Positions 1-13,500 of a DNA stretch of 64,000 nt are shown here, one piece after another. This DNA comes from Luscinia megarhynchos (lineage: Eukaryota > Chordata > Aves > Passeriformes > Turdidae), in contig CM067564.1 in NCBI GenBank assembly GCA_034336665.1, positions 48,717,451 to 48,781,450 on the forward strand, written 5' to 3'. The translations under genes were made by a program, and so were the position numbers. How positions within the stretch are numbered: position 1 is the stretch's first letter; every line of letters starts with the position of its first letter. Below the pieces are notes generated by a model. It saw nothing but the letters and a program-made list of their open reading frames with translations, ran no database searches and was not told the DNA's origin.

Positions 1-3000
1 ATTCAGTAAAAGATTTGTGTTCAGCTGCATGGAGAGACCAAATTACAGGATCATAATTATCCCTTCTAGTTCTACAAATTTAAAATCTATGAGTGCAATT
101 AATAAGTGTTTGCAAGGGGGTCAGAAGATTAAAATCTCTGCATTAATCAGGTAGTTATGCATTCAGTAGCTACAGCATCGAAAATGAGACCAAGCAAGCA
201 AAGTTATTTCTCATGCTGCCTCAGTTACTTCGGTGCTGTAAATCCCCAAGTCTTGCCAAAGGAGCACAGCGGGGGTGCTGAACCAAATTTTGCTCCGTGC
301 CACGTGCTGTTCCTTTAGGGCACAGCAGCATCCTGCCCGGAGTCAGGGCACAGCACGATCTGCTGAGCTGCCACAGCTCCCTCCCCTCTGGGGATTTCTG
401 AATGACAACTTAAAAGGAATTCTAACCACCCATAAAAGAAGGCCATTTGCAACAAGTTTAAATACATTGACATAATGAAAACCACACAATCCACTGCAGC
501 TTGGCAGCTTCCTAAACAGACTCATAGGTAGTTATGTAAAAGTTAAGTACTTCTTCAGACCGGGCAGAGATGTATCAATTACCTGCCAACTCAACAACTC
601 AAGTTCTTTTCATTTTCTAGGAAAAAATCCTTTTCCTAAGAGGCAAAAAAAAAATCAGCACTAGCAAAGATTGCTTTTTTTCCTTCTCTTTGGTGACAAA
701 TGGTTCAGAGCAAGAATCCAGCCTCAGCCTCTGTTTAGATTTCTTAACACAGGGTGATTTCCTAGAAACAGACAAAAGGAAACAAAAAGAAATAATTTCC
801 TTAAACCTACTGCTACTCCAAACTAACACACTCCCCAGCTTAATCACAGGAAAGAAATAAAACCTTCACCTCAAGGAGTTAGTCTTGGCTCAGGCAACTA
901 CATCCACATTCCAGCCTGCACTGTGTCCACAAAGAGACACCCTTCCTTGCCCAGACCTGTTTTAATCCACTCGCAAGTGGCACAGACAAATTTCAGTATG
1001 AGGCTCTGCACTGCAACTCCGTGGAAAAACAAACCACTACAAAGGAAGGAAAACAAGACCTGAAGGAAAAAAACAAAAATGAGGACACCAGTAAAACTGA
1101 TGACCAATCTTCCAAAAGTGAGGTAGAGTAAGAAATTTTTTTTAAAAGGCTGTTCCACACCCTACTCGTGACCTTAACCAAAAGCACGATGCTCTAATGG
1201 TTTAAAAGGACTGAGTGGGTGTAAGAATGTATGGCAGCCAGTACAAGCCTCCTGGAAGCTACAAGTGGGCTTAGGATGGTCAAGCCTGATACACATGACT
1301 ATTAAAATGCAATAGTGATCAACAGGCATCCTGCAAAGAACACAGCATGCCACAGGGCATGTAAAGGAAAATCATCTGCTCACTATTGGTTGGGAAGAAC
1401 AAGAGGTCTGAAAACTAGGAATTTACAGGAATAAAAATGGAGAAAAATGTTGACAGTCACATCTGTCAAAGCTGTTGACTTTTCACTGGTGCTCTTGATG
1501 AGCAGCTACAATCAGCAGCTTCTCCCGCAAGCTCATAAATCAGGAAGCTGTGGCACCAGGGCAGGGCTGAGTATCAGCCAGAAGGCTGCACATGAAAGGG
1601 CAGCAGAGCTGCTCGCTGCTCAGGCGGAAGGGCGTTGTTCTCTAAAGAACCAAGCCTCCGTCTGAACAGGATTGAGGTGTTACTCACACAACTGAGTTGC
1701 CTTTGGCTTCTCAGTGTCCCTGGAATGAAGAACCCAGAATGCCAATATCTAAAACAAAAGCAGTCACACAAGCTTAGCACAAACTCAAGGGAGATTTTAG
1801 CATATAATCTGGCAGAACAATTTGTTGCATATGGTGATATGGGATAATTTCTAGGATGTTTTCTGTCAACTTTTTCTCATTTCTGTCTTTTTAGAAAGTC
1901 TTGAAAATGTTCAGGAAGGGAAAAACAGACCACCACTCCCTAATTCCTCCAGAAACAAACTGTTTAACAAATTCCAAGTAGTTAGCAAAGAAGAGTAAGA
2001 AACTAGAAGGAAGACCCCAATGCCTCCACAAAGGGATTGTTTGTTGAGCTTGTGAACTGGTGGCAGGAAAGGAATTTCCTTCAATTGTTACCTTTCTCAT
2101 TAGGAGACCACCTGGAGGGAAGTCTCCGGCTGTCCTTCCTCAGCAGCACTTGTGAAGAGGGTGAGCTGGAGTTTGTAGGACCCCGCACTTTGCTCCTCCC
2201 ATCTTTAGAGAGGGCAGCTCACTTGCTTTATGTCCTACAGAAGTGGAACTGAATTGGACCTAAACTTGAAATGCAAGACCTCTGAAGTACGTCATCTGAG
2301 CAAGAAAAAAACTCTCAGTAGTCCGAAGAGCCACTAAAAGGATCTCCATCAAATGGTTAAAACAAACTACCTGCATCCCAAAAAGTCATACACTACTTTA
2401 CATTGGTCTCATAAAGGAAAATAAAATGTGCATACTCTTGCCTCTTTGTGCTCAAAAAATATAGAAAAACCTTAAAGAAGCCAAAAACCAAAGCATTACA
2501 AAACAAGAGCTCAGTAGAGCCAAGAAAGGGGCTTTATCATAACATGCCTAAAACTGAGGAACAAAAGCAGTGTGAGGTCACAGCTAGGCTCCTGCTAGTC
2601 AAGGTTCACAAAAACAGTGCACAAAGCTTCCGGAGAAGTGAGTGAGTGCCATTTGTCATACACAGACAGACAGCCCAGCACCCAGTCTCTGAAAGGGGCT
2701 ACTGCCAGCCCCGAGAGAAGAGGGCTTGAAAAAAGCCTCCTCACAAGCCTTGGAGGCCTCTTATTGACATCATTTCAGAGGTGACTCAGCTTACTTTACA
2801 ACAGGCAGGCTAAAAAGCTGTTCCCTAGCTGGGCTTTACAGGAGCAGCTTAATTAATAGGATGAATACCTATTGATAGGCAATCATAACCTCTTCATGCC
2901 TGAAGCCAGCCCTGCTCTTTGTTGTGCTGCTGAAAACACAACCTGGAGGGTTCTGAGCACCTGCTGGGCCTGCAACCAAAGAGGGGAAACTTGCAGGCAA

Positions 3001-4009
3001 GCAAACTTTCCATGTTGGCAATAAACTACATGTCAAAGACTCCTTAAAAATGTCACCATGTAATGTCCTCAGCAGGATATCATCTCACTGTCTCAGACAT
3101 TCATAGAAGGAAGCAAAAAATGGCAAGAGGTGTCTCTGTCATCCTTTTCCTGATCTCCTTCAATAACAAAATGGGCTATTAAAAAAACAAAACCACACAG
3201 AAAAATTGTAATTAAAATTCCAATGAGCCCATGTGGCATCCAAGACTTTCAAAAAAGCAGACCCCTGTTTTCCAAGCAGAAGCACTCCAACAAATGGTGA
3301 ATAGTCAGCACTCCAGTGGACACATTGTGCCATGTCATATCACACAAGCACTGCCTCTCATGCTTCCTATCACTAAATTAATTACTAGCTTTCTCTATGA
3401 CTGCTTAACTTACAAAGATATTCTGGATTTACTAGAAGAACTTTCTTTACAACTAAGGGTGAAATGTGAATTGATATTTATGTAGGCATCTCATGCATTG
3501 CTGATTCCTGGTGTTGCACCTCACTGCAGAAAAGGTTATCTGCAAATGTAAGCACTGTTTCTTAAAAAATAAGAGGAGGTGGAAGCCCCTTTACTATAAA
3601 ATCTTGACCTGTTACTAGTCCCATAAACCTGAGCAAAACAGACCAAACTGTCACAACACTTTCAAGCATTTTAACACAAGTTGCTCAAGTTCCTACATAA
3701 ACCACAGTTGTCTATCATCTTACAACACAATCACTTTCTCAACCTGCTTGCTTAACAGTGGAGAGCAGTGGGGAACTCCAGACTGCAAAGTAGAATATTA
3801 ACATCTGCTTCTTTTTTTAATTAGACTATCATATTTTGTCATGATTCACTGGGGAATTGTATTTTAAAACAGCAAAACATTACTGAACGAGGGAATTCAT
3901 CAAATTTGAAGTAGCACTGTTCATTATAACGGGCTTGGTCACATCAGAGGCTCACTCAGTCAGTAGGAAAGCTGCCCCACAATTACAGTGAGGAACTGAG
4001 CCATGACAG
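1..4009. other. Non-coding stretch, no gene recognised
   Basis: AT-rich sequence with no recognisable coding exon on either strand. The longest reading frames are under 90 codons, have no family resemblance and are not flanked by paired splice sites that I could support. No clear interspersed repeat was seen. If the CpG island at 40 kb starts a leftward gene, this would be intron or downstream sequence; that is inference. Confidence 0.55.
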
Positions 4010-4085
4010 AAGAGAGAGGCTCTATTCTCAGCTCTACCAAAAACTGGATTTGTGATGCTGAGCAAGTTGCCGAGCCTTAAATTAC
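4010..4085 (+). repeat. Possible MIR-type SINE remnant
   Basis: The segment running 'cagctctaccaaaaactgg', then 'tgtgatgctgagcaagttgc' and 'cgagcctt' follows the order of the MIR core (a 'ggctctgccacttactagct' block, then 'tgtgaccttgggcaagt', then 'cttaacctct'). It is strongly diverged and covers only the core. MIR is a tRNA-derived SINE family active before the split of birds and mammals, so birds retain only old fragments. It could be a chance match. A profile search with a MIR/CORE-SINE model would settle it. Confidence 0.45.
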
Positions 4086-7000
4086 TCTGGAACAAGCTGT
4101 GGTTGTCAGTGCAAGACAACATGTTGGATACCAAATGCAGAGAGAGCAAGACAGGCTTTTCTGGATGAGCAAATCAATAAGAAACATCATAAATTACAAC
4201 AACACTATGCTTTGTTCTATTATAGGCAGCATTTTGTAAGACATTTTGGAGCCATTTCATGTTAACCACTCTTTTTTTTATAGGAGTGAACAAATGCTTG
4301 CTTTAGAATCAAGAGGCAAAAAGGTAATTTGCTGAAAGAAGTTTAAAAAATTAAATTGATGATGCTTAAAGTAAGGTTCAAAGTTATGGATTAAGAGATA
4401 TACAGAATAAAATTTAGAAAGATGTTAGAGTTAGTAACACAGAGGCTGTGAACTTCTTGGTGCTGCAAAACAAATGCCAGGGATTTGGAAGTCTCATGCC
4501 TAAAGGATTGACGCTATTTTCACCCCAAGCCTATTTTTATGAATTTCTTCCTTCCCAAGTTATTACCAAAGTCCCCAGTGATCTTTTTTTGTTATTTGTC
4601 TGTGGATTTATCATCTCAACGACAAAAAGAGACACATTAAACACATGCTTTTTTAAGCTGAACTAGTAAATATGTTCTCAGAAATGACTCCAAGACAAAA
4701 ATGCACACTGAAAAGCCGGAATGAGAGCTGGGAGCCTGAGGGCTTTCCTATCCCACTGGTGAATACAGCACGTTCTTTTTGAGCATGTTCGTAATAAGAC
4801 AGAGAGCCATTTGTCAAAATCTGTCCTCTTTAAAACAGCATGTACTCCTCAACAGCCTCAGTGCTCAGCAGGGTGTAAATACTGCACCTTCAGCCTCTTC
4901 TCCAATGTGAGTTTAACACGTACATTAGTGTTCAAGATTGAAGCAAATGTTTGCTACAATTAAGTCCCACTTAGTCTAAGAATGTTAATAACCATCCTTT
5001 AATGTGAATGTTAACAAACCAGCCATAACTTTTTTCATATCATCGAGATATGTGATATTAAACACAGGATTCTGACCTGATACACTGAACCAAACAGCCT
5101 GCCTGCACAGAGGATGTTGTTCCACTGATCCCCACAAAAACGTGCAGAAAAGCTGCGCAGAAACACAACAAAGGCAGCAACAGGATCCACTTCCAGTTTA
5201 GAAAGGCATTTGTTTATGAAAGCTAGGCTATCAGAAGTAATCAAGGAGCCTTCCCCTGCACAGATTTGTCATTAATACTTCTTGTTTTTTCACCTGCACC
5301 TTTCCAGCACTGCTGAGAGCAGCAACACCACAGGTACCAACAGCAGCACACTGCAACTGGCAAATGAGGATGGAACACGTCTGCTCATCCACATGTGCAT
5401 CTTAAGCATCTTTCCAGCAGACAACACTCTGCTCCAGCCAGTCCCAGCTCCTCATACTGGAGAAACTCTAGTGCAGCTCATGCTGTACCCACATGAGCAA
5501 ACAGCCCTGCAAGGAATCAGAACCCTCAGAAGGGACAGGCACAGTCAGCTGGGATTGCAGTTTCTGTGCAGTGTACTAGTGAAAATCAGCACAAGGATCT
5601 GTCAGTGTCAGTGTGGAACAAAGTTACTCCAGACTGGGAACAGCTGTACCAGAAAAAACACAATTGGCTAGTGCAGAGACTCAGATCCCTTGAACCCTAC
5701 AGAACAACTTGTATGAAAAGAATAGAATCTCAGTAACTGAAATGACAAAATATCAATCCTATTTGAGTTCCATTAGATGCCATGTTATACATTAATTTTA
5801 CAAATGGCAAGTGGAACAAAAATTAGAGTAACCTCACTGTTCACACATACTTGAAGGAGTCACTATGCCTAAGTCTACACAGACGACTGAATCATTATTC
5901 CCATTTTATGTACTCCATCTTCCTGGAAACCAAAGGCCTTTGGGACTTACAAACAGTAGAACTTCTGCAAATTTTACTGACTGCTCTCAGCCAACATTGT
6001 GTCCTTACAGTGAGACACTGCCAGTTCATGTTTCGCACAAAGGTAACATCCTGCTCATATTTTCAGTAACTGTTCCATTGATTTCTCAGATAAAAAAGAT
6101 GTTGGTTGCCACCTTCATCCCCAAACCTGACCTTGCCAGCACTACTAACCTGTTTGCTGCAAATTGGGCTGCATGAGATACAGTATTAGGTCCTTTGAGC
6201 AGGCCCATGAGAGCTCAACAACATGGCACCATCTCATATGTAGCTAAGCCATCAACCCCATAGTTTTGGGTGAAATACCCTCTTTTCAAGAGCCATTTGC
6301 ATCTTACCAACATATTTAACTACACATACACCTCAGGGCCTGGGAAATAAACAGCAAGTCTTTGTGGTTGGGCAGGGGTGCAGATTTTGATTCAGGAAGT
6401 GTAACTCGACAAATTAATTTTCATCTGCACCCTACTGTGCTCAGTGTTTTACTATGGCTTCCATTCAACATAAACTACCATTGAAAACTCAGTGCTTCCA
6501 GGAAAACAATGTTTAGTTAAATTCACACAGTGCTAAAAGAATTACAATAAGAACATTAAAAGTTTGAAATCAATGGATGAATTTTCCCACACAGTAACAG
6601 CAGCTTTACTAAAGTGCATGCAGCAAATGTGCCCTGCTCACCATCAGAAGTACTACTCTCACTAGTAGGAAGGTAAGAAATTTGTAATTTTATAGTAGAG
6701 CCAAGCCCAGACTTTATTAGGAAAAGAGATCTATGCAGATTTCAGAGTTTTTTATCCCATCCAGGTTTCTTTTTCTATTGCTAGAAATTGCTGGCATCCA
6801 TTTAGTAGAAAACCTCTGAACATGTTTTTTAAATATCCCTTTCCAAAAATCTCCCATGGGTTCATTACTTCAACAAGTGACTGGAGAAGCAGGAGGAGAC
6901 AGTATATGAGTAAGGCAGACACAGAAGGCCAAGGCAACAAGAATTTCATCCAATTTCTTACACCTCATCTACCCCTTCCTTACATCAGATGAATCAGCGT

Positions 7001-7924
7001 TGTTCAGCTGCAACTGCCATCTGTTAATCTTGCCCAATACCTCAGCTAAAAACTAAAGACATCAACCACTTGTCTTTCTCTTGCTTAAGACCTTTTATAC
7101 ATCCCACTCTAACCCTTATTTACACCATTATGATTATTATCTAATTATAAACAATGGCTTGATTAAAACATACATATTTATAGAAGCATTCATGTCACCT
7201 ACCTTTAGGCCTTTAACTGCTGCAGCTAAAATGGGAAAGCAAGCTCCTTATAGCATTAGCATGGTTATCCAGAGGGCAAATCAAAGCAGCTATGTTCAGC
7301 ACTAAAGTCAAATATCATCACTCTCAAGCAGCTTCCAGACACTCTCACCTTTCTCTGCTGAGGTTATGAGAACTCCAGAGAAGCTAGATTCCCAAATGGC
7401 TTTTTAAAAGCAATCTGCAAGGTCCCGTCAAAAAATCAAAATTAGGAAGTGCAACTCAAATTCTATAAACTGCAGAATACTGAACAAATCCAAATTACCA
7501 CTGCTTTTTACACTATCTCCAGCATGCCTGTTACTTCCAGATTCACACAGTATGATGTAAACCCACGGAAAATACTGAGTTTAATAATTTCCTGTATTAT
7601 TCACCACATTGTGTGCAATACCTTGTGGATTAATTATCCAGATAACAAAATGACTGCAAGTGCCATTAATGTTGACAGTCTGAAGTAGTGATCTAAATAA
7701 TGAGAGCAATGTGCTCCTGTGATCTACAGCATGAGAGACGAACTGAAGAACAACTCCCTCCTACCTGCTACACCTGAGTGAAAAAAGACCCCTCCTCCCT
7801 GTACAGGAAGGTGAGTAAATCATTAAGCAGCTGTGGAAAGTCCCAAAGACTGGGAAAGTCAAAGAGAGAAAAGGGTTTTCACACCTACAGGCCAAACTGT
7901 TTAAAGGAATGGAGAGAAGGGTCA
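4086..7924. other. Non-coding stretch, no gene recognised
   Basis: AT-rich DNA with only short, unrelated reading frames. The longest is 129 codons at 5,282-5,671 on the plus strand. It has no domain, signal peptide or family resemblance, and its composition matches its surroundings, so I treat it as a chance open frame. No repeat was recognised. Confidence 0.5.
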
Positions 7925-8145
7925 CCAAGGAAGAAATGTTTTATGGTGAAGGTGGTGAGACACTGGCACAGGTTGTCCATGGAAGCTCTGGATGCCCCAT
8001 CAGTGGAAGTGTTTAAAGTCAGGTTGGATGGAGTTTTGAGAAACACAATTGAGTGAAAGATGTCCCTGCCCACTGCAGGGGGGAGGTTTGGACTAAATGA
8101 ACTTTAAAGGTCTCTTCCAACTCAAATCCTTCCATGGCTCTCTGA
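7925..8145 (+). mobile_element. CR1 LINE, truncated 3' end
   Basis: This is the 3' UTR end of a CR1 non-LTR retrotransposon, plus orientation. Diagnostic pieces occur in the usual order: 'ggtggtgagacactggcaca', 'ggttgtccatggaagctctg', 'tgtccctgcc' and finally 'gactaaatgaactttaaagg' followed by 'tctcttccaactcaaatcct'. The element is severely 5' truncated, as most CR1 copies are, and has no coding part. The terminal octamer repeat is decayed. A second CR1 in opposite orientation lies about 770 bp to the right. Reading frames on both strands here are products of the repeat and not genes. Confidence 0.9.
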
Positions 8146-8911
8146 CTGATGACATTTACATGAGGATGGGATGAACACATTTTGGGGGTGCAGGTACTGG
8201 TGCACAGAGGCAGTCCAACAGTGAGAGAGATGCTGCTCCTCTCCTGCAGCCAGGACATCCACACAGGTGAAGGAAGGCCTTGAGCAGAATTGCTGCTCTC
8301 CCCAACCACAGATGTGGCCACATACCACTACCCGTAACACAGCTGGAAACATCTCATTTCTGTGTGTCCTGATTAAGCAAGAGGCACAAATTTCTGTTTG
8401 AAAGCAATCTAAACTGCACCACTGGAAATACCAGTAGAAATATTTCTGTTATTTCCAGGCCACCAAACACAAGTAGCACTCACTAGTTTACTACTTTGGT
8501 TTCCAATTTAAGAAATGCCTTTAATGGAAGCACTTTCTTGAACACATACCAAATGCCACTGAACATAATTGTGCCTAAACTGCACCTCCTAGAGAGCTCC
8601 ATTTTTAAATTAACTTTGAGCATGTTGTAGCCTAAAAACAGAGGAGAGGAGGGAATTAAAAAAACCTAAGAGGAAAAGAGGAAGAAACTTTCTCTGTGGC
8701 ATTTTTCTTTCTCTGAACACAGGAAGAAACAGGTGTTGGTATAAGCAGAAAGGAAGACATCTCACAGATTCAAAGACAAGTGTTATCAGCAAAAATATTA
8801 GATTATTGAGGCAGAAAGGGAACGGAAGTTGAAAAACTGCTTAACATTTGAAGGAAGTTTGAGGTTTTTCACTCAGTGTTGTAGCTGGGTAAAACAAACA
8901 TACACTCTGAG
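8146..8911. other. Spacer between two oppositely oriented CR1 copies
   Basis: Ordinary non-coding sequence separates the plus-strand CR1 on the left from the minus-strand CR1 on the right. It would form the loop of any hairpin made by the two inverted copies. No gene or further repeat was recognised. Confidence 0.5.
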
Positions 8912-9390
8912 TATCATATCATCAGAGGTTTGGACTAGAAGGGAACTTAAGAGATCATCTAGTTCCAACACCCCTGCCAAGGCAGGGACACCTTCCACTA
9001 GGCTAGGTTTGCTCAAAAGCCAGTTTAGCCTGACTTTGAACATTTCCAGGGATGGAAACAGCCACTACTTCTCTGGGCAACCTATTCCAGGAATTCACCA
9101 CCCTCACAGTAAAGAATTTCTTCCTAATACCCAATCTAAACCTGCCCTCCTTCAGTCTAAAGCCATTCCACCTTGTTTAGTGTCTCTCCCCAGCTCTCTT
9201 GTAGCCTCTTTAGGGGCTCTAAGGTGTCCCCAGAGCCTCCCCTCCCCCAGGCTCAACAACCCCAACTCTCTGAGCTGTCTCCACAGCAGAGGTGCTCCAG
9301 CCCTCTGAGCATCTTTGGGCCTCAGGGTTCACTCCAACAGGTCATGTCCTTCGTACATTGTGGGCCCCAGAGCTGGGGTACAGCTGGATT
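8912..9390 (-). mobile_element. CR1 LINE 3' fragment, minus strand
   Basis: This is a well preserved CR1 3' region in reverse orientation. On the minus strand it reads through the familiar blocks: 'agctcagagagttggggttg', 'ttgagcctgggggag', 'aagaaattctttactgtgag', 'ggtggtgaattcctggaata', 'ggttgcccagagaagtagtg', 'ggaaggtgtccctgcc' and 'ggaactagatgatctcttaa'. It ends in a decayed 'gatgatatgat' tail at the left edge. It is truncated at its 5' end and keeps no RT domain. The 159-codon plus-strand frame at 8,829-9,308 is antisense to this repeat and is not a gene. Confidence 0.95.
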
Positions 9391-10470
9391 AGCAACTCAG
9401 TAACAACAGTCAAATAAATGAAATGCTGCATCTGTTGTTACAATTAAATTAACAAAGCACTCATAGAACCATGCATGTTTCCCCCCTGTGTACCCTGCCC
9501 TGGGTAAAGATGTTCTGTAGCTGTACATATTTCCTGTGCTATAAATTAAACACAAGCCAAATTTACCCTTCCTGCAATGCTATTAAAAATCAAGGGCAAT
9601 TACTCCAGGGATAAATCTGGCCCAGTAATGTTTTTCAACAAAAATGAGTTTAAGAATAAATTCTACTAAAATAAATCTGTGTGGAAATACTTGAAACATT
9701 TTCATTTGTGTTCCCAGAGCACTTGTTTAAAAATAAATTGGAACAGAGAGTTCCTAGCATTAAATAGATGGAAAATGTCAAGACAGTGTTTCAGAATACT
9801 CTGTTTTCAGGTGATCAACCTGATATTATTACTGTTTGGTTCTGTGGGGGGTAGTTTTGTTGAGGTTGATGTTTCAATCTTTTGTTTGTTTTCTGTGTGG
9901 GTTTTTTGGGGTAGGCAGGGATTGTGGGGGGTTTTGATTGGTTTGGGGGTTTGTTTATTTTATTTTTTTTTAATACCTAAGTATTTGCGCTTTTAAATAA
10001 TGGTCACCTTTATATGCAGCTCAGGTTGTACACCATGAATTAAGGAGCTCAGAAATTAGGTGTACACGGAAAATCAGACCCATATTGAAGATGTCAAATT
10101 TTTACATTGAGATTACACAATCAGACAAAATACAACTACAAACAGCATCAGGTTAGACTTTCAGCTGGCATGAGCCAGAGCAAGTCTACTGAAATCAATT
10201 TATCTTCCTCAGCTTATCTGACTCCTCAGGGAATGGGGGCAATATTGATACTGCAGCTCTCCACAAAGCCACACATGCAGAAGTGCTGGAGAGAGCAATG
10301 GCCTCGGGAACCCTCCCACGATGCTGCAGACTGCACGGGTGCACCTGTAACGCTGCTCCCACAGAACACTGCATCAACTACAGTGATGGAGACAGCCTTA
10401 AAACACACACAAGTTGCTGACAATTTATCTACAATTTGCACAGCCAGCAACCACTGTAATCACATTTTTG
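9391..10470. other. Non-coding stretch with a G/T-rich tract
   Basis: No gene was recognised. From about 9,839 to 9,972 the plus strand is strongly G/T-rich, with repeated G runs inside T-rich sequence. The plus-strand 105-codon frame at 9,679-9,996 is low-complexity translation of this tract (rich in G, V, F and L) and is not considered coding. Confidence 0.5.
9899..9931 (+). other. Predicted G-quadruplex motif
   Basis: Four G runs (GGG at 9,899-9,901, GGGG at 9,908-9,911, GGG at 9,918-9,920, GGGGGG at 9,926-9,931) are separated by loops of 6, 6 and 5 bases. This satisfies the usual G3+N1-7 rule. A fifth run of five G lies at 9,945-9,949. The motif is seen directly; whether it folds in cells is not known. 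Confidence 0.7.
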
Positions 10471-10473
10471 TAG

Positions 10474-10590
10474 AAACATAGAAAATCGGGCTGGAAGGAA
10501 CTTCAAGAGGCCCCTTCCCTGCCCCAGGGCAAGCTGTAGCACACCTACACACCCCTGAAGTCTCCTTCTGCCAAAGAAGTTTTTGAGCCA
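10474..10590 (-). mobile_element. CR1 LINE 3' fragment, minus strand
   Basis: The sequence 'catagaaaatcgggctggaa' followed by 'ggaacttcaagagg' and 'ccttccctgccccagggcaa' is the reverse complement of the 3' end of an older CR1 subfamily (the type ending in 'agaggtccctt...' with a 'ccctgggg' block). Only about 120 bp are recognisable. The right boundary is approximate because the match fades. Confidence 0.75.
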
Positions 10591-13500
10591 AAATTTTTCA
10601 TTCCTGATCTTAATCCAAAACAAGATGTGATTTAAACCCAGTTGTTCATCTGATTTTAAGCCCCAGGCGTTGACATTTAATGCTAATGAATATACAGAAC
10701 GTCAAACTGGTTGGTAATATTCCAATGTGAGCAGAGCTGAGCCTCCACTAACACAGGGACAGCAGAAGATAAAAACAGGTAGATTAACAATTTCTTTAGA
10801 GCAGGAGTCAAATGTAGCAGAAATTTAAAAATCGGTAGATCTTTTTAAAATCTCTATTGCTCTACTTTTAGCCCATCTGGAAGAGACACAGAGCTCATGA
10901 GAAAACCTGCAATGCTCTCATTGAGGCCATCATCTCCACGTCAGGCACTGAGGCAGGAGGTATTCCCAGTGCCATGCAGAAGAGGCCACTCTGCTCCCAG
11001 AGAGGTCTTCACTCCTGCCTTGCACTGACAAAGTCTGGTTTTGACTCCCCAGCCTTTACAGGCTTGTCATAAAATCCCCCTGCAATGGCAGAGGGGCATG
11101 TGCCTCTCCTTCCCTCTGTTTTCCCACCAGAAAGTCACAGGCTCAGGAGAGAGCCCCATTGAGCAGAGAGCTCATGGCTCCTCTGCCTTCCAAACCTCCT
11201 GGGCCACAAATGTGGAGATAAAGAGTCTGTGGAGGGAAGAAGGAGGAGGCTGGCAGGGAAAGGCACTCAATAAGCCATTTTGCAAAAATAGTACTTGGAT
11301 GGCTCTCAGCAGCACAGAGGGATTCAAGACTAACAACTACTGATGATATTTCACCGGTAAGGTAAAGGGAGAAGGGTCTAGACATCAGATCCTGGTCTTA
11401 AAAAAAGTTTTAAATTATTAAAGCAAGGCCTCAATTCTTGTAATAAGGCACTGCAGGTTATTTAAAGATAATAACACACTAATAAGAACATTTATTTCCT
11501 TCCACATCTTCCAGACATGGAATCACTAGGATCCATTTGGAAGTGTTTCCACTGCTTCTGCCAGTCCTGAAAACAATCATGTGTTCATGTTGAGATGCAA
11601 CCCAGTTTTCTCATTGTGATTCTAAACCAGAATATATATATATTGCTTCTATTTTTTCCCCTATATATTTTTTTCATGCAATTATTCAAACAAATGCTAC
11701 GCCCCAATCTCCTGAGACTCAGTTTATTGCAATAATTCAGAGGGCTTTTTTATTCTCAGATGCTCTTTTTCAGGGCAGGATTCGTTTTTGTGGGTATGAT
11801 CCTTTTTAAATTATGCAAAATCCAAGGCAAAAGTGTAATAATAAACACAATGACTATGTTGCTTATTTTTATACTCTGACATTTTCATTTTCCTGTCATT
11901 AATGAGTCTAATCAATCTCTCTTGCATTACACATTCCTAACCAGTAGTAATTAGAAATAGATAGCCATTTGCTTTCTCTCAGAATTGTAGAAAATTCATG
12001 CCACTTGTCACAAAAAGGGCTCAGACTACAAAGCGAAACACACAAAACACTAAGTATTTTAATTTGACACCATTCTTCATGCAGTTCTCAAATCAAAAGC
12101 AACAGTGTTAAATTCTATTATTAGTCTCCTGCTTGGATCACCACTTTGAATAAAGGCATTAATGAGATGGAGACCTACAAAGCATTTTCTTAGAAACCAG
12201 AGAATCACTGAATTAAACAGTTTGGATGTTAATATTAAAAATCTCCAGTAAATTGCCTATTCACCAAGAAAAAGGCCAAAGCACTGAACAAGAAGCATCC
12301 GTAGTGGCTCTGTCACTTTCTGTACAAGTGACAGGCAGGGTATCTCCTGTGACCCATAACAGACATTGCACTCACTGTGGTCAGGAGCTGCACTGGCAGA
12401 TTTCCATCCCAGAGCTCAAACTCTCACAGCTGCCCATGCAGAGGACTTTCCCCCTCTCCCCCAACACTCTTCCCCCTTGTTTTTGGAAAGCTGACAAGCA
12501 CAGTTGTCCCAGTTAAGCCAGGGGTGGCCTGCACCAGTTCATGCCCTCCCAAAGACCCAACCAGTTCCACTTTGGCAGCTGCTACAAAAACAACTGCTCC
12601 CCATGGACAAGGAGCATCCAGTTGCTGCAACAGCTCTGTCCAAGCTGATGGAAAGGGGAAATGGCAATGTGTCCTTATTTAGATTACAGAAGTCTTGCCT
12701 TTAATTTCATTTGAGAGCTCGTCCCTATCGCATTTACTTGGCATGTCAGCCACTTATTCCTTAAAAAGTTCAAATGCAGGGGAAAAAAAGTATGTAGAAG
12801 CTGCAGTAACACTGATCCCTTCAATATCTGTATGACTAGAAGTGGCTGTATCATATACAAAGTCTGTTGGCCGACCCCCTCAGAGGTCAGAAGGCTGCCC
12901 TCAGTACCACGCCCATTGTTGCCTATTGCACATCCATGTGCTGTGACATACAGACTGTGACAACAGCAAGGATGGACACAGCACCAAAGACTCTGTGCTT
13001 CAGATGTCATCACCTTTTCATAATAGCATCCACATGTTCTGTATCTGGGTTAATAGGGAGAGAAAAAGGCTGAGTCTCACAGATGTGCAGAGCTCAGACA
13101 ACAATAAAACAGGACACTGATCAGAGAAATTCTCCAGGTGTATTCCCTGTGAAAGACAGCACGAATGCTGTTCCCTCTCAAGGTAACCAGACAGACAAAC
13201 AGTGATGTATACTGCAGAACTGGCTCACAAAAAAAAGTGACAGCATGTGGGATCCAGGACTTCTGCATACAAACCCATTTAAGCTGAATCCCACAGAGCA
13301 TAGCAGGAGTGGGTGTACAAGAGCTGCACAACTGTTAGGTGCCACATTACCTGAATCTTGCATAAAATGCCCATGGCCAGCTGTCCCTGAGATTTCCAGG
13401 GCTGAGCTAGGAAAGTCTAACTCACCAGCTGCTACTAAAACCTATGCTCCATGAGAGGTTAAAAAAATACCAGGTGATTTCTTCTTATTAGGTCCCAATT

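Noticed and set aside
8829..9308. 159-codon plus-strand frame
   Set aside because: It is antisense to the CR1 3' region at 8,912-9,390; composition and boundaries are explained by the repeat.
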